Under the pieces are notes generated by a model, which did no database searches, was not told the DNA's origin, and saw only the letters and a program-made list of their open reading frames with translations. Below, piece after piece: positions 37,259 to 51,099 of a DNA stretch of 64,000 nt (within the stretch, counting starts at the first letter, position 1; each line of letters opens with the position of its first letter). A program made the position numbers and the translations under genes. Origin of the DNA: Staphylococcus americanisciuri (GTDB lineage: Bacteria > Bacillota > Bacilli > Staphylococcales > Staphylococcaceae); NCBI RefSeq assembly GCF_024814435.1, contig NZ_JANUXY010000001.1, positions 248,001-312,000 of the forward strand. Direction: 5' to 3'.

Positions 37259-38149
37259 TTATTGCGCCAAAATTTTATCTTTCATTTCAGCATCGAATTG
37301 TTGCTTACGGAAAGCTTCAATTTCATATGCATATGGCGGCTTTTTATTCTTTTTATCTTCACCTACATAGGGTGTTTCTAAAATTTTGGGGATACCTTTA
37401 AATTGTTCATGATGCACAACATAATTTAAAGCATCAAATCCTATATGACCAAAGCCTATATTCTCATGGCGATCTTTATGTGCACCAACGGGATTTTTGC
37501 TATCGTTGACATGTACGACCTTGATTCTATCGACACCGACAATTTTATCAAATGTATTTAGTACGCCATCGAAGTCATTAACAACATCATAACCTGCATC
37601 ATGAATATGACACGTATCCAAGCAAACTGATAATCGCTCATTATTGTGAACACCGTCGATAATTTGTGCAATTTCCTCAAATGTACGCCCGATTTCTGAC
37701 CCTTTACCTGCCATTGTTTCTAGCGCGATACGGACGTTATTGTTGTTGCTGAGAACTTCATTAAGCCCTTCTATAATGCGTTTGATTCCTGCTTCAGCAC
37801 CGGCACCGACATGTGCACCTGGATGCAAAACGATATCACGTGCACCGATTTGTTCTGTACGCTCAATTTCATTTTGTAAGAAATCGACCCCCAGCTGGAA
37901 CACTTCTGGCTTATTAGTATTTGCAATATTAATAATGTAAGGCGCATGTACGATAATATTCGATAACCCATAATTTTTCATCGCTGCTTGACCGCTTGCA
38001 ATATTGAGTTCTTCAATAGGCTTACGACGTGTGTTTTGAGGTGCCCCCGTATATATCATAAATGTCGATGCCCCATAGCTATGTGCTTCTTCTGCTGATC
38101 CTTGAAGCATTTTTTTACCACTCATTGATACGTGTGATCCAATTAACAT
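37259..38149 (-). CDS. nfo: Endonuclease IV (AP endonuclease)
   Basis: Cuts DNA 5' to abasic sites in base excision repair. It is 296 residues, a TIM-barrel with three zinc sites: [71 protein letters not shown] and [10 protein letters not shown], all with the ligand residues present. It follows cshB by 15 bases, same strand. Confidence 0.97.
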   Translation of the reverse strand: MLIGSHVSMSGKKMLQGSAEEAHSYGASTFMIYTGAPQNTRRKPIEELNIASGQAAMKNYGLSNIIVHAPYIINIANTNKPEVFQLGVDFLQNEIERTEQIGARDIVLHPGAHVGAGAEAGIKRIIEGLNEVLSNNNNVRIALETMAGKGSEIGRTFEEIAQIIDGVHNNERLSVCLDTCHIHDAGYDVVNDFDGVLNTFDKIVGVDRIKVVHVNDSKNPVGAHKDRHENIGFGHIGFDALNYVVHHEQFKGIPKILETPYVGEDKKNKKPPYAYEIEAFRKQQFDAEMKDKILAQ

Positions 38150-38164
38150 CTTATCATCCTGCCT

Positions 38165-39505
38165 TTATTTTTTATTTTTACGATTTTGTCGGTTTTTACG
38201 ACGACTAAATTGGCGCTTTTCTTGTCGCTTTAGATTTTCAAGTTCTTGATTAAACTTTTTCTTATAGCCTGGCTTCACTTTTTTCTTATTGTTGCATTTA
38301 ACTTTATGTCTTACTTGCTGTGTGATGTGATCATCTTGTTTTTGGCGTAAGCGACGTGTGTTATGTGCTTTAATCGGAACGAGTTCACCATTTTTTACAT
38401 CTACATTTTCAAAATGGTAGCCTTTGGTTTCAATTTGTTGAATTAAAGCTTCTTCGTCCGGTGTATATAGTGTGATCGCAATACCTTTATAATTACCGCG
38501 CCCCGTACGTCCAACGCGATGAGTGAAGAAGTCGATATCTTTTGGTACATCAAAGTTGATGACATGGCTAACGCCTTCTATATCAATACCACGTGATGCC
38601 AAGTCACTAGCAATAACATATTGAAAATCTAAGTTGCGGATACGTTTCATTTGTTGTTTACGTTCACGTGGCGATAAACCACCATGAATCATCCCTACTT
38701 GAATCCCCTCAGCTGTCAGTTGCTGTGCCAAGTGATCAGCATTTTCACGACTGTTACAGAAGATAATACCAAGATACGGGTTTAGTATGTGAATAAGTTC
38801 AATCGTTTTTTCAATTTTTGCTGCTCCACGTGTAGGAATAAGATAAAATTGAATGCTGCTTTTATTTTTTGATGTTGTCTTTACTTCAATAAATGTTGGG
38901 TTTTCTAAGTATTTATTGAGAAATGGATGTAACGATTTAGGAATTGTTGCGCTGAATACGGCCATTTTAGTATTATCATCGAGTCTTGCTGCGATTTGAT
39001 CCACTTCTTGTATTAAGCCTAGATCAATCATCAAATCTGCTTCATCAACGACTAGATAATGTGCTAGATGAACATGCAAGGCACCAATTTTAGCTAAATC
39101 ATTAATACGTGTAGGTGTCCCAATAACTAATTGAGGTTGAATCGTTGTTTTTTGCTTGTCTTTTTCAAAATCAGTACCACCAATAAATAAGCTTACTTTG
39201 ACACCTTGTTTATGTTCTGCCAATTGCAGTGCCGCATGGTATAATTGTGTGGCTAACTCACGTGTGGGTGCCACGATAATTGCTTGTGGTTCAGAAATAC
39301 TAGAATCTATTTGATGAAATAATGGGAGTAAGAAAGCATGTGACTTTCCTGTTCCTGTTTGTGATTGTCCAATAATATTAGTATATTTCATCATTTTCGG
39401 GATTACCCGTTGTTGTATATCAGTTGGTTGTTTAAAATTTAATGCGTCAATTGCTGCTAAAATATCTGAGTCAAAATTAAATTGCTCGAATGGATGCTTT
39501 GCCAT
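38165..39505 (-). CDS. cshB: DEAD-box RNA helicase CshB
   Basis: ATP-dependent RNA helicase of 446 residues. The Q motif region is FNFDSDILAAIDALNFKQPT. Then IIGQSQTGTGKSHAFLLP (motif I), VAPTRELATQ (Ia), VVDEADLMIDLG (DEAD), FSATIPKS (SAT), and the helicase C block ASDLASRGIDIEGVSHVI plus HRVGRTGRGNYKG. The C-terminal ~60 residues are strongly basic (RRKNRQNRKNKK), an RNA-binding tail. The upstream gap is long (see the next entry). Confidence 0.95.
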   Translation of the reverse strand: MAKHPFEQFNFDSDILAAIDALNFKQPTDIQQRVIPKMMKYTNIIGQSQTGTGKSHAFLLPLFHQIDSSISEPQAIIVAPTRELATQLYHAALQLAEHKQGVKVSLFIGGTDFEKDKQKTTIQPQLVIGTPTRINDLAKIGALHVHLAHYLVVDEADLMIDLGLIQEVDQIAARLDDNTKMAVFSATIPKSLHPFLNKYLENPTFIEVKTTSKNKSSIQFYLIPTRGAAKIEKTIELIHILNPYLGIIFCNSRENADHLAQQLTAEGIQVGMIHGGLSPRERKQQMKRIRNLDFQYVIASDLASRGIDIEGVSHVINFDVPKDIDFFTHRVGRTGRGNYKGIAITLYTPDEEALIQQIETKGYHFENVDVKNGELVPIKAHNTRRLRQKQDDHITQQVRHKVKCNNKKKVKPGYKKKFNQELENLKRQEKRQFSRRKNRQNRKNKK

Positions 39506-39963
39506 TATTTGGCCTCCTTAAAGATTCATCTCTATATTATAAATGAAATATTGCGTAATGAAAATAAACAATACATGATTGTGCCATGAAAATACAATTT
39601 TTGTATTCATCTTATATATATATTTTAGAATGAACAGGAACCTCATTTTTCTAACAAAGATGCGTTTGTCCCTCCCCAGTAAAACTGCGTGCACTTCAGT
39701 CAATCACTGCCTTTTACAACATGTTCTCACTTTGGATAGTTTTCTCCATTAATGTACCAGTCTATGGTGGGTATCGTAAATTCTAACGGCTACGACTTTT
39801 ATTTTATTTTAGCGCTTTTGCCAAAGTCCTAATTATTTTTGCCTTCAATATTCTCTCTTCTAGAGCTTAGACCCATATTTTATACTCATATGCTGTCCCC
39901 CTTTTCTTTTAATGGGAAACAGATGTTGGTATAATGAAAAGTCGAAGGAGGTTCGTGAAATCT
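39506..39963. other. Long intergenic region, cshB to ispH
   Basis: Some 458 bases between divergent genes. It holds the leftward upstream region of cshB, possibly a long leader, and on the right an extended -10 promoter (TGGTATAAT ending at 39935) for ispH. A 61-codon minus-strand frame at 39518-39703 has no ribosome site and is not taken as a gene. No repeat or RNA family is recognised. Confidence 0.5.
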
Positions 39964-40932
39964 ATGGAAATTATAAAAATCACCCCACGTGGCTATTGTT
40001 ATGGTGTTGTTGATGCAATGGTGATTGCACGCAATGCATCTTTAGATCCTAACCTACCACGTCCTATATATATCCTTGGAATGATTGTGCATAACAAACA
40101 TGTAACAGATGCATTCGAATCAGATGGTATTATCACTTTAGATGGACCCAATAGACTTAAAATTTTAGAACAAATTGATAAAGGTACAGTTATTTTTACG
40201 GCACATGGTGTTTCACCTGAAGTTAAACAACGAGCAAGAGATAAAGGATTGACTTGTATTGATGCAACATGTCCAGACGTCGAAAATACTCACGAACTGA
40301 TTAGGGAGAAGAAAGCGGCTGGCTATCATGTGGTGTACATTGGTAAGAAAGGTCATCCAGAGCCTGAGGGAGCTGTTGGTGTCGCCCCAGAAATTGTGCA
40401 TCTTGTAGAAACGAAAGAGGATATCAAAACGCTGCCAGATAACTTGTATGATCATCCATTGATTGTGACCAATCAAACAACGATGTCTCAATGGGATGTA
40501 CTCGAATTAATGGAAGAATTACAAGCGAAGTATCCACATATCGAGCAACATAAAGAAATTTGTCAAGCAACGCAAGTTCGTCAAGAAGCGGTGGCCAATC
40601 AAGCGGGTGAAGCTGACTTATTAATAGTTGTAGGAGACCCTAAGAGCAACAATTCTAATCGATTGGCACAAGTCTCTCGAGATATAGCGAATACGAATTC
40701 ATATCGCATTGCTGACATCTCTCAGCTTGATTTAGCATGGCTTGAAGGTGTTGAAACGGTAGCAGTTACTGCTGGTGCTTCAACACCAACACCGATTGTT
40801 AAAGAAGTCATTAACTTTTTTAACAATTATAATCCACTAGATCCAGCAACACACAACACAGCTTCTCATGTTCCTGTTGAAAAAATACTACCTAAAATAA
40901 AAAAAGCAAAGCCTGTAAAAATTATGGAATAG
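39964..40932 (+). CDS. ispH: 4-hydroxy-3-methylbut-2-enyl diphosphate reductase
   Basis: Last enzyme of the MEP pathway: reduces HMBPP to IPP and DMAPP. I start at the ATG at 39964 ([20 protein letters not shown]), the family start as in B. subtilis YqfP; the GTG three codons earlier sits too near GGAGG. It is 322 residues. [4Fe-4S] cysteines are in [14 protein letters not shown] and EICQATQ. It also has [15 protein letters not shown] and the SNNSNRL substrate loop. It is on the forward strand between leftward neighbours and has its own terminator. Absent from S. aureus. Confidence 0.96.
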   Translation: MEIIKITPRGYCYGVVDAMVIARNASLDPNLPRPIYILGMIVHNKHVTDAFESDGIITLDGPNRLKILEQIDKGTVIFTAHGVSPEVKQRARDKGLTCIDATCPDVENTHELIREKKAAGYHVVYIGKKGHPEPEGAVGVAPEIVHLVETKEDIKTLPDNLYDHPLIVTNQTTMSQWDVLELMEELQAKYPHIEQHKEICQATQVRQEAVANQAGEADLLIVVGDPKSNNSNRLAQVSRDIANTNSYRIADISQLDLAWLEGVETVAVTAGASTPTPIVKEVINFFNNYNPLDPATHNTASHVPVEKILPKIKKAKPVKIME

Positions 40933-40935
40933 TCG

Positions 40936-40973
40936 AAACCCCCTCCAATCTAAAAAGAAGAGAGGGGGTTTTC
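40936..40973. terminator. Bidirectional terminator between ispH and nif3
   Basis: AACCCCCTC/GAGGGGGTT arms, then TTTC on the plus strand and a GA-rich left side. It lies directly between the convergent ispH and Nif3-family stops. Confidence 0.85.
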
Positions 40974-40974
40974 G

Positions 40975-42075
40975 TTACATATATTGATAAGGATCTGTGT
41001 TTACGGTTGATGCATAAATCGAACTATCGTACTGATTGGTTAACCATTCAGTCAACAACGCAACAAGTCCTTCTTTCATAACATGCTCACTATAATGATT
41101 AATATCCAACAAATTCATTCCGGCAATCTTAGCATCAAGTGCATCATGGTGTTTAATATCACCTGTCAGAAAAATGTCTGCGCCTTGTTGTGCAGCAGAT
41201 GATTCATAGCCTATACCTGAACCACCGACGAGCGCAACGGTTTTTATTGTAGCTTCAGAATCTCCAATGAATCGTATGCTCGGCATGTCTAATTGTTTTT
41301 TAACATGATTGATAAATTCTTCAACTGTCATCGCTTCTGATAATGTTCCAATCATTCCTAAACCACTATGGCATTCTTTTTGCATCGGGATAAAGTCAAA
41401 TACAGGTGTTTCATATGGGTGATGTTGAGTAATAAGAGATTTAGTTAATGATTGTTGTGAAGCCTCAATCATAAATTCTATTTTTGTTTCACATACTGTT
41501 TCAATTTCATTCATTCGACCGATATGGGGTTGTGCATCACCGACTGGTCTGAATTGTCCTTCCCCTTTTGTGTTAAAAAAGGCATGCTCGTAGTTTCCTT
41601 CTGTTGCTATTCCTTGAGCAGCTAGTTGTAATTTAAAAGATGCTGCATTTTCTTCAGGAATATAAACTTGAACTTTATAATACGTTGCTGTTTCAGGCAG
41701 TAGAATCTTAGTATCTTGTAACTGCAAACAATCTGCAAGCATCGCATTAACACCTCGTGGATGGACATCAAGATTTGTATGCAGTGCGATCAAATTTATA
41801 TTATGTTGAATCAATTTGTAAATGATGTGACCATATCCATCATTAGCAGTAATTGAGCGCATACCTTTAAAAATTAGAGGATGATGTGCAACGATGGTAT
41901 TGCATTCTTTTTTTATAGCTTCATCGACCACATCAGCAGTACAGTCTAATGTCGTCATAATGCCCAAAACATCTGATGACGGATCCCCGATAAGTAGACC
42001 TACATTGTCCCATGATTCGGCACTATCGAATGGTACATGTTCATTCAGAATGTCTAGAAGTGTTTTTAATTGCAT
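40975..42075 (-). CDS. Nif3-like dinuclear metal centre protein
   Basis: DUF34/NIF3 family, 366 residues, in the long Gram-positive form with a PII-like insert. Metal-binding motifs are NTIVAHHPLIFKG, IALHTNLDVHPRGVNAML and, at the end, DIFLTGDIKHHDALDA with INHYSEHVMKEG. The insert (residues ~130-235, YKVQVYIPEENAASFKL ...) matches YqfO. The function is unproven; a role as a GTP cyclohydrolase-like or metal chaperone has been proposed for relatives. It overlaps trmK by ten bases. Confidence 0.93.
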   Translation of the reverse strand: MQLKTLLDILNEHVPFDSAESWDNVGLLIGDPSSDVLGIMTTLDCTADVVDEAIKKECNTIVAHHPLIFKGMRSITANDGYGHIIYKLIQHNINLIALHTNLDVHPRGVNAMLADCLQLQDTKILLPETATYYKVQVYIPEENAASFKLQLAAQGIATEGNYEHAFFNTKGEGQFRPVGDAQPHIGRMNEIETVCETKIEFMIEASQQSLTKSLITQHHPYETPVFDFIPMQKECHSGLGMIGTLSEAMTVEEFINHVKKQLDMPSIRFIGDSEATIKTVALVGGSGIGYESSAAQQGADIFLTGDIKHHDALDAKIAGMNLLDINHYSEHVMKEGLVALLTEWLTNQYDSSIYASTVNTDPYQYM

Positions 42076-42752
42076 TGTTTCAGCACCTCTTTAATTTCAT
42101 TTTCTTGTTTTGTAATTTCATCATATCTTACTTGGTGTCGAATTGGATCGAGCTGTTTTTTTATATCTTGTAAGGCTTCTATTTCACGCGTCCATTTTTC
42201 AACAAATAATTTTGATGGTTGAGGATGCAGAAATGGTCCAAATTTTAAATCTCTCGATGATAATGTCATAGATCCAGCATCTGCAACAATAATTTCATAA
42301 ATGTGTGCACGTTCTTTAATTAATGTCTCAGTCACAATTTGATAACCGTTTGACTGTAAAAATTGACGAATTGGTTCCGATTGAATATTTGATTGTAGAA
42401 CAAATCTAGGTCTATAAGGAACATGCTTAAAGCCTTCATTTAGGATTTTAGCGATGAGTGGTCCCCCCATCCCACAGATTGTAATAGTGTCTACATGATC
42501 TGTTTCAGGATTTAAGATTGTCAGACCGTTTCCCAAGCGAATATCAATGTGATTTTGATAACCGTGTCGTTCAACACTTGTGACGGCAGCTTTATAAGGA
42601 CCGGGAATAACTTCTCCGGCAATGGCAGATTGAATTTGCCCTTGTTCAAGTGCGTACATCGGTAAAAAAGCATGATCAGACCCGATATCGGCGAGTTGAT
42701 CTCCTATAATGTATTCACTCACTTTTTGTAAACGTCGATTAATTGGTATCAT
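42066..42752 (-). CDS. trmK: tRNA (adenine(22)-N1)-methyltransferase
   Basis: SAM-dependent enzyme that methylates A22 in tRNA. It is 228 residues. SAM site: YIIGDQLADIGSDHAFLPMY; catalytic-region ITICGMGGPLIAKIL; a C-terminal coiled-coil part. It follows the sigA region by its own transcription start and is coupled to the Nif3-family gene, the standard Firmicute order. Confidence 0.94.
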   Translation of the reverse strand: MIPINRRLQKVSEYIIGDQLADIGSDHAFLPMYALEQGQIQSAIAGEVIPGPYKAAVTSVERHGYQNHIDIRLGNGLTILNPETDHVDTITICGMGGPLIAKILNEGFKHVPYRPRFVLQSNIQSEPIRQFLQSNGYQIVTETLIKERAHIYEIIVADAGSMTLSSRDLKFGPFLHPQPSKLFVEKWTREIEALQDIKKQLDPIRHQVRYDEITKQENEIKEVLKQCN

Positions 42753-42827
42753 TTTTGTGACTCCTTTAAAAATACAACTATAGTGCTATTATACAAACTT
42801 TTAGGCATTGCGACTATGAGACATACG

Positions 42828-42875
42828 AAAAAACGGGAATATTGTCACATTGTTTAAAATGGTTCATATTCCCGT
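42828..42875 (-). terminator. Terminator after sigA
   Basis: Perfect ACGGGAATAT/ATATTCCCGT arms with a 23-base loop, then TTTTTTCG on the minus strand; 37 bases past the sigA stop. Confidence 0.9.
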
Positions 42876-42911
42876 CTCTTCATTTATTTAATACGATATC
42901 TTGGATTAGGA

Positions 42912-45826
<2,915 letters not shown>

Positions 45827-45913
45827 AGACATCACCTATCAATTTATCTTCTACTATTCGATACGCCTGGCATAGTTAATAAACACAGAATAACAACTCT
45901 AGTATACAGTTTC

Positions 45914-46738
45914 TTAATTTAAAATGGAATCTTTATGCTCAATTATTTGAATAATGTTATTTGCGGTTTCTTCAATTGCTTTTTCTGAAACGTCTAATAC
46001 AGGGCAGCCTATTTTCTCAACAATGCGGTTGAAATAATCAAGTTCTTCTTCTATGCGTTTATCGTTGGCATAGCGTGCTGAATCGGATAAGCCAAGTTGT
46101 TTGAGACGTTCTTTGCGAATGGCATTTAATTTGTCAGGACTGATTTTGAGTGCCACACATTTTTTAGGATCAATTTCAAATAACATATCTGGTGGTGATA
46201 CTTCAGGAACGATAGGTACATTCATAACTTTATAGCGTTTGTGTGCTAAATATTGAGAAATAGGTGTTTTAGATGTGCGTGAAACACCTATGAGTACAAT
46301 ATCTGCCTTTGGTAACCCTTTTGGATCTTTACCATCGTCATATTTCACCGCAAACTCCATTGCTTCAATTTTTTTGAAATAATCTTCATCTAGTTTATGA
46401 ACAATCCCTGGCTCATTCAATGGTGCTTGTTTAAAAACGTGTTCCATCGTCTGCATAATAGGCCCCATAATATCCACGGATTTAATATTATGTTCGACAA
46501 TGAGTTTTTCCATATATTCACGGATATCGGGTTTAACAAGTGTATAGATAACAATGCTGTCACATTCCTTCGCGATTGCGATAACATCGTCTACATTTTG
46601 TGTTGTTTCGATATATGGGTAACGTAAGATTTCTGATGTTAATTCACAGCTATTGAACTGTGACATACATGCTTTAGCAACAAGTTCGGCTGTTTCACCA
46701 ACTGAGTCTGATGCGATTATTATTTTTGTATTCGTCAT
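45914..46738 (-). CDS. Pyruvate, phosphate dikinase regulatory protein (DUF299)
   Basis: Kinase/pyrophosphorylase family that switches PPDK or PEP synthase; YqfL in B. subtilis influences CcpN action. I start at the ATG at 46738, nine bases after GGAGG, giving 274 residues; an earlier frame opening has no site. Nucleotide-binding blocks [18 protein letters not shown] and [20 protein letters not shown] are clear. It follows ccpN by 13 bases, the same pair as B. subtilis ccpN-yqfL. Confidence 0.93.
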   Translation of the reverse strand: MTNTKIIIASDSVGETAELVAKACMSQFNSCELTSEILRYPYIETTQNVDDVIAIAKECDSIVIYTLVKPDIREYMEKLIVEHNIKSVDIMGPIMQTMEHVFKQAPLNEPGIVHKLDEDYFKKIEAMEFAVKYDDGKDPKGLPKADIVLIGVSRTSKTPISQYLAHKRYKVMNVPIVPEVSPPDMLFEIDPKKCVALKISPDKLNAIRKERLKQLGLSDSARYANDKRIEEELDYFNRIVEKIGCPVLDVSEKAIEETANNIIQIIEHKDSILN

Positions 46739-46751
46739 TGCAGATAGCCTC

Positions 46752-47381
46752 CTATTGGTCGAATAATGATACAAATAATTTAGTAATTGTGGTTTTAGAA
46801 ATACGTCCAGTTACTTCATAATTACCATTTCCTTTTTCTTTGACGACAGGAATCGAGTCAATTTCTTTGGTAATCATTTGTTTCGCTGCATAAAGTACAT
46901 AATCTTTTTCTTTCAATAACACAATATTGGGCATGCGTGTCATAATGATATTAACAGGCATATGATGAATATCTTGTCCTGCCATTGAAGCACGCAATAA
47001 GTCTTTGCGTGAAACGACGCCCACAAGATTGTTCTCTTCGTTTACGATAAACAGTGTTCCAACATCTTCAATAAAAATAGAACAAATTGCGTCATAGACA
47101 GTTACATCACTTTTTAAAATAACAGGATGTGACTGATAATCTTTGACAATTAGATTTTTAAGAGGTTCTGTTAAAAATTGAGAACGCGACTTCCCAGAAT
47201 AAAAATAGCCAACACGTGGTCTAGCTTCTAGAAATCCAGACATAGTTAAAATAGCGAGATCAGGTCTCAAAGTTGCTCTTGTCAAATTGAGCTGCTCTGC
47301 TATTTTTTCTCCAGTAATAGGACCCGATGATTTCACAATTTCAATGATTTTTTCTTGGCGTTGATTAAGTTCGATAATCAT
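46752..47381 (-). CDS. ccpN: CcpN-family transcriptional repressor (HTH plus CBS pair)
   Basis: Represses gluconeogenic genes in B. subtilis (pckA, gapB) in response to energy state; the staphylococcal role is inferred. It is 209 residues: N-terminal winged helix [21 protein letters not shown], then two CBS domains ([19 protein letters not shown] and [19 protein letters not shown]). The ATG has only weak GTTAGAG before it. Pairs with the DUF299 gene downstream. Confidence 0.92.
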   Translation of the reverse strand: MIIELNQRQEKIIEIVKSSGPITGEKIAEQLNLTRATLRPDLAILTMSGFLEARPRVGYFYSGKSRSQFLTEPLKNLIVKDYQSHPVILKSDVTVYDAICSIFIEDVGTLFIVNEENNLVGVVSRKDLLRASMAGQDIHHMPVNIIMTRMPNIVLLKEKDYVLYAAKQMITKEIDSIPVVKEKGNGNYEVTGRISKTTITKLFVSLFDQ

Positions 47382-47715
47382 CTCTAACTATTTAAGGGGT
47401 TGAGATTTATGTTAGGCATCTGATTGTCAGTGTTCGAAAAGTAACGCTTTCGACAGGACTTCACAACACGCTATTCAGCTATTGTCGATAACCTTAATGA
47501 TATCATTTAGTTCTATTCAAATCCTAACTATATTGTCCCAACCTCATGCTGATTAAATAGTAGAATTGCCTCCTTTTTTACATATTAGCATCATATTTAT
47601 TTGTTTTATTATAAGCTATTAATGTCTAAAAGCTATCTTGCATATATTTTATATCAATGAATTTTAGTATAAATACTATTATAGCTTGTAATTTATTGTT
47701 ATACAATTATGTTTT
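47382..47715. other. Intergenic region ccpN to glyS leader
   Basis: AT-rich divergent region. Near ccpN, GGGGTTGAGA is mirrored at distance by TTGTCCCAACCTC (to ~47546), another long GAGGTTGGGACA-type pairing. A short TCGAAA...TTTCGA pair lies at ~47433-47452. Around 47690-47708 TATACA is a possible -10 for the glyS leader. No gene is seen. Confidence 0.4.
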
Positions 47716-47734
47716 CACTTGCCTTTCTATGATT

Positions 47735-47917
47735 GATAGCATAAAATGGTGAATAAAGCGAGTTAAGGTCGGTGAAAGCTTAACATTAACCAATGGCATA
47801 CAACTAAACGATATTAAAGTGAGTGGCGACACTAATTTGGGTGGAACCGCGGATTACAATAATGTTAATTCGTCCCAAGGTTAAGAAGTCTTTTCTTTTC
47901 CTTGGGGCTTTTTATTT
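47735..47917 (+). promoter_or_regulatory. T-box leader of glyS (glycine specifier)
   Basis: It has the GGTGAAAGC loop, then CCAATGGCATAC with GGC (47795-47797) as the likely glycine specifier codon. The T-box is GGGTGGAACCGCGG (47840-47853). The terminator follows: CCCAAGG (47874-47880), CCTTGGGG (47900-47907), then TTTTTATTTT. Uncharged tRNA-Gly pairing should favour the antiterminator and raise glyS expression. Confidence 0.95.
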
Positions 47918-47934
47918 TGAAGGAGTGAACAACT

Positions 47935-49326
47935 ATGGCAAAAAATATGGATACAATTGTGCAATTAGCGAAACACAGAGGATTCGTTTTTCCAGGTAGT
48001 GAAATTTATGGTGGACTTGCGAATACATGGGATTATGGTCCATTAGGTGTTGAATTGAAAAATAATATTAAAAAAGCATGGTGGAAAAAATTTATTACGC
48101 AATCACCTTATAATGTTGGTTTGGATGCAGCGATTTTAATGAACCCAAAAACGTGGGAAGCTTCTGGACACATTGGTAATTTCAATGATCCGATGATCGA
48201 CAACAAAGACAGTAAAATTCGTTATCGTGCGGACAAATTAATTGAAGATTACATGGCAAATGTTAAAGGTGATGAAAACTTTATTGCTGATGGCATGAGC
48301 TTCGATGAAATGAAACGATTAATCGATGAAGAAGGTATTACATGTCCAGTCAGTGGTACAGCAAATTGGACAGATATTCGTCAGTTCAACCTTATGTTCA
48401 AGACGTTCCAAGGTGTGACTGAAGATTCAACTAACGAAATCTTTATGCGCCCTGAAACAGCACAAGGGATTTTTGTGAACTATAAAAATGTACAACGTTC
48501 TATGAGAAAAAAATTGCCGTTTGGTATCGGACAGATTGGTAAGTCATTCCGTAACGAGATTACACCAGGTAACTTTATTTTCCGTACAAGAGAATTTGAA
48601 CAAATGGAACTTGAGTTCTTCTGTAAACCAGGTACTGAAATTGAATGGCAAAATTATTGGAAAGAATATGCAGCTAAATGGTTAAAAGATTTAGGGTTAA
48701 ACGAAGAAAATTTGCGTTTGCGTGATCATGATGAAGATGAATTATCTCACTACTCTAATGCGACAACTGATATTGAATTCCGTTTCCCATTCGGCTGGGG
48801 TGAATTATGGGGTATCGCAAGTCGTACCGATTTTGACTTAAAACAACATAGCGAGCACTCTGGTGACGACTTCAGATACCATGATCCTGAAACAAATGAA
48901 AAATATATTCCATATTGTATTGAACCATCACTCGGTGCAGATCGTGTGACACTTGCATTTTTATGTGATGCATATGATGAAGAAGGTGTTGAAGGTAGTA
49001 AAGATGCACGTACTGTATTACACTTCCACCCTGCTATCGCACCATACAAAGCAGCCGTTTTACCTTTAAGCAAGAAATTGTCTGCAGATGCCATTAAAGT
49101 ATATGAACAACTAAGTGAAGATTTTGTAGTCGACTTTGATGAATCACAATCAATTGGTAAACGTTACCGTCGACAAGATGAAATTGGTACGCCATATTGT
49201 ATTACATTTGACTTTGATTCACTTGAAGACCAACAAGTCACAGTGCGTCATCGTGATACAATGGAACAAGTACGTATGCCAATTAGTGAATTGAACGCAT
49301 TTTTAGCTGAAAAAGTAAAATTCTAA
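47935..49326 (+). CDS. glyS: Glycyl-tRNA synthetase (dimeric type)
   Basis: Class II enzyme of the single-chain alpha2 type, 463 residues. N-terminal [21 protein letters not shown]; motif 2 [20 protein letters not shown]; glycine-site block [11 protein letters not shown]; motif 3 [21 protein letters not shown]-terminal anticodon domain from about residue 360. GGAG precedes the ATG. Expression is controlled by the T-box. Confidence 0.98.
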   Translation: MAKNMDTIVQLAKHRGFVFPGSEIYGGLANTWDYGPLGVELKNNIKKAWWKKFITQSPYNVGLDAAILMNPKTWEASGHIGNFNDPMIDNKDSKIRYRADKLIEDYMANVKGDENFIADGMSFDEMKRLIDEEGITCPVSGTANWTDIRQFNLMFKTFQGVTEDSTNEIFMRPETAQGIFVNYKNVQRSMRKKLPFGIGQIGKSFRNEITPGNFIFRTREFEQMELEFFCKPGTEIEWQNYWKEYAAKWLKDLGLNEENLRLRDHDEDELSHYSNATTDIEFRFPFGWGELWGIASRTDFDLKQHSEHSGDDFRYHDPETNEKYIPYCIEPSLGADRVTLAFLCDAYDEEGVEGSKDARTVLHFHPAIAPYKAAVLPLSKKLSADAIKVYEQLSEDFVVDFDESQSIGKRYRRQDEIGTPYCITFDFDSLEDQQVTVRHRDTMEQVRMPISELNAFLAEKVKF

Positions 49327-49344
49327 TATCCTAATATCCTAAAA

Positions 49345-49385
49345 AAAGCATTACATTTTATGAAACCATAAGATGTAATGCTTTT
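49345..49385. terminator. Terminator between glyS and recO
   Basis: Arms AAAAGCATTACATTTTATG and CATAAGATGTAATGCTTTT with a short loop; A and T runs on both sides suit the two convergent genes. Confidence 0.9.
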
Positions 49386-49414
49386 ATCGTTTATAAAATT
49401 TGAAATAGCTGTAT

Positions 49415-50176
49415 TTATTCCAAATTGATATTAAAGCGTTTTAACTGATTAATCATCCGCTGGCTTTTGAAGTATACACCAGCATACTCTTTATAAATCA
49501 ATAAAATAAACTGAGACATTTCTTCAACAATGTCATCGTGTATCGAGATGGAATTGATTTTACTTAAAGGAAGTTTTTTTAAGATTGCCATCAAATAGAT
49601 GACTTTATTTGATAATGGCATTAAGTGCGAATCTAAATGTGCAACAGCTCTAGATATTACACCATCATATTTAAAGCTATAACCTACAAACTCACCTGGC
49701 TGTTCAGTATGCTTAATGGCACATTGGGTTAGGTTGATATCAAACCCATAGTAATATATACACTTTAACATCACAATATTCGCAACAAGTTGTGCTGACA
49801 CACCTGAATCTATCTGTGTCAGGGCAAACGATAATAGTGCATACAGCTGTGCATCCACCTGTTCTGCATCTAATGCGCCATCGATAGTTTCAAGGCATAA
49901 GCTAGCATAACTATTCGTGAACAAATCCATGCGTAAATCATAATGGCTGTTTAATACGTCAATGGAGTTTAAAGTTCCCATTCCTCGCCATTTATTATAA
50001 ATAAACAGACCTTCTACAAATAGCTGTGTCGTTGCTTGTAGCCCTGTTTTTGATTTTTTCGCACGCCGTACCATAAGGGGGATTTTGGCACCATGCTCAT
50101 TCAGTATCGTGATAATTTTGTCAGATTCACCGTAGTCTACAGTTTTAATAATAATCCCTTTTTGTTTGACGAGCAT
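49415..50176 (-). CDS. recO: DNA repair protein RecO
   Basis: Loads RecA in the RecFOR gap-repair pathway. It is 253 residues. The N-terminal OB-fold has KGIIIKTVDYGESDKIITIL and TTQLFVEGLFIYNKW; the C-terminal helical domain shows ILLIYKEYAGVYFKSQ. The Cys ligands of the zinc module are mostly absent, as in other staphylococcal RecO. It follows era by 24 bases. Confidence 0.93.
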   Translation of the reverse strand: MLVKQKGIIIKTVDYGESDKIITILNEHGAKIPLMVRRAKKSKTGLQATTQLFVEGLFIYNKWRGMGTLNSIDVLNSHYDLRMDLFTNSYASLCLETIDGALDAEQVDAQLYALLSFALTQIDSGVSAQLVANIVMLKCIYYYGFDINLTQCAIKHTEQPGEFVGYSFKYDGVISRAVAHLDSHLMPLSNKVIYLMAILKKLPLSKINSISIHDDIVEEMSQFILLIYKEYAGVYFKSQRMINQLKRFNINLE

Positions 50177-50200
50177 TTATCGCCCCACCTTGTTTGTTAT

Positions 50201-51097
50201 CTATTCGTCTTCTACATAACCCATTTGTTTAATAAAATGAGATTTGTTTCGCCAATCTTTTTGAACTTTAACCCATAAATCGAGATAAACTTTGGAACCT
50301 AGCAAATGTTCAATATCGAGACGAGCACGTTTACCAATTTCTTTTAATTTCTTACCACCTTTACCAATGACAATGCCTTTTTGTGAATCTCGTTCTACAT
50401 ATATCACAGCTTCGACCCTAACACGATCCTCTGATTCTTGTACCATGCGTTCTACATTAACTCCAATTGAATGTGGTATCTCTTCTGAAGTTGTTTGTAA
50501 TATTTTTTCACGAATCAATTCACTAACAACAAATTGCTCTGGATGATCGGATATTTGACCATCTGGATAATATTGTGGACCTTCTGGTAAGTAGGTTTTT
50601 AAGACATTTAGAAAATGCTCAACATTGTGTCCTTCTAGCGCTGAAATTGGAATGATTTCTGCAAATGACATATAAGACTGATACTGTTCGATTTTAGGCA
50701 TTAAATCATCTGGATGAACAAGATCAATTTTGTTTAAAACTAAAAAGACAGGCGTTTTAACAGTTTTGAGCATTTCCATAATATACTTGTCACCACGACC
50801 AATGTCTTCATTTGCATTGACCATAAACATAACAGCATCAATTTCAGACAGTGTATTTTTGGCAACTTTCATCATATAGTCACCTAATTTATGTTTAGGT
50901 TTATGAATACCTGGTGTGTCTAAAAAAATGATTTGTGCATCATCTTGAGTCATAACGCCTTGAATTTTATTGCGTGTCGTTTGCGCTTTATCCGACATAA
51001 TCGCAATTTTGTGACCAATCACTCTATTAACAAAAGTTGATTTTCCAACATTAGGACGTCCAATAATTGTAACAAATCCTGATTTATATTCTTTCAT
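50201..51097 (-). CDS. era: GTPase Era
   Basis: Ribosome assembly GTPase that binds 16S rRNA near its 3' end. 298 residues from the ATG at 51097. The TTG at 51103 has slightly better distance to AAAGGA, so the start could be two codons earlier. G1 [15 protein letters not shown]2-G3 TTRNKIQGV and [12 protein letters not shown]4 VLNKIDLV, and the KH domain [20 protein letters not shown]. It overlaps nothing but sits two bases after cdd. Confidence 0.96.
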   Translation of the reverse strand: MKEYKSGFVTIIGRPNVGKSTFVNRVIGHKIAIMSDKAQTTRNKIQGVMTQDDAQIIFLDTPGIHKPKHKLGDYMMKVAKNTLSEIDAVMFMVNANEDIGRGDKYIMEMLKTVKTPVFLVLNKIDLVHPDDLMPKIEQYQSYMSFAEIIPISALEGHNVEHFLNVLKTYLPEGPQYYPDGQISDHPEQFVVSELIREKILQTTSEEIPHSIGVNVERMVQESEDRVRVEAVIYVERDSQKGIVIGKGGKKLKEIGKRARLDIEHLLGSKVYLDLWVKVQKDWRNKSHFIKQMGYVEDE

Positions 51098-51099
51098 TA

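Noticed and set aside
39518-39703. 61-codon minus-strand frame upstream of cshB
   Set aside because: No ribosome site, very hydrophobic/basic mixture of no known type, and it covers the probable cshB leader.
47431-47455. TCGAAA/TTTCGA palindrome as a regulator site
   Set aside because: Short, single occurrence, and not near a recognised promoter.
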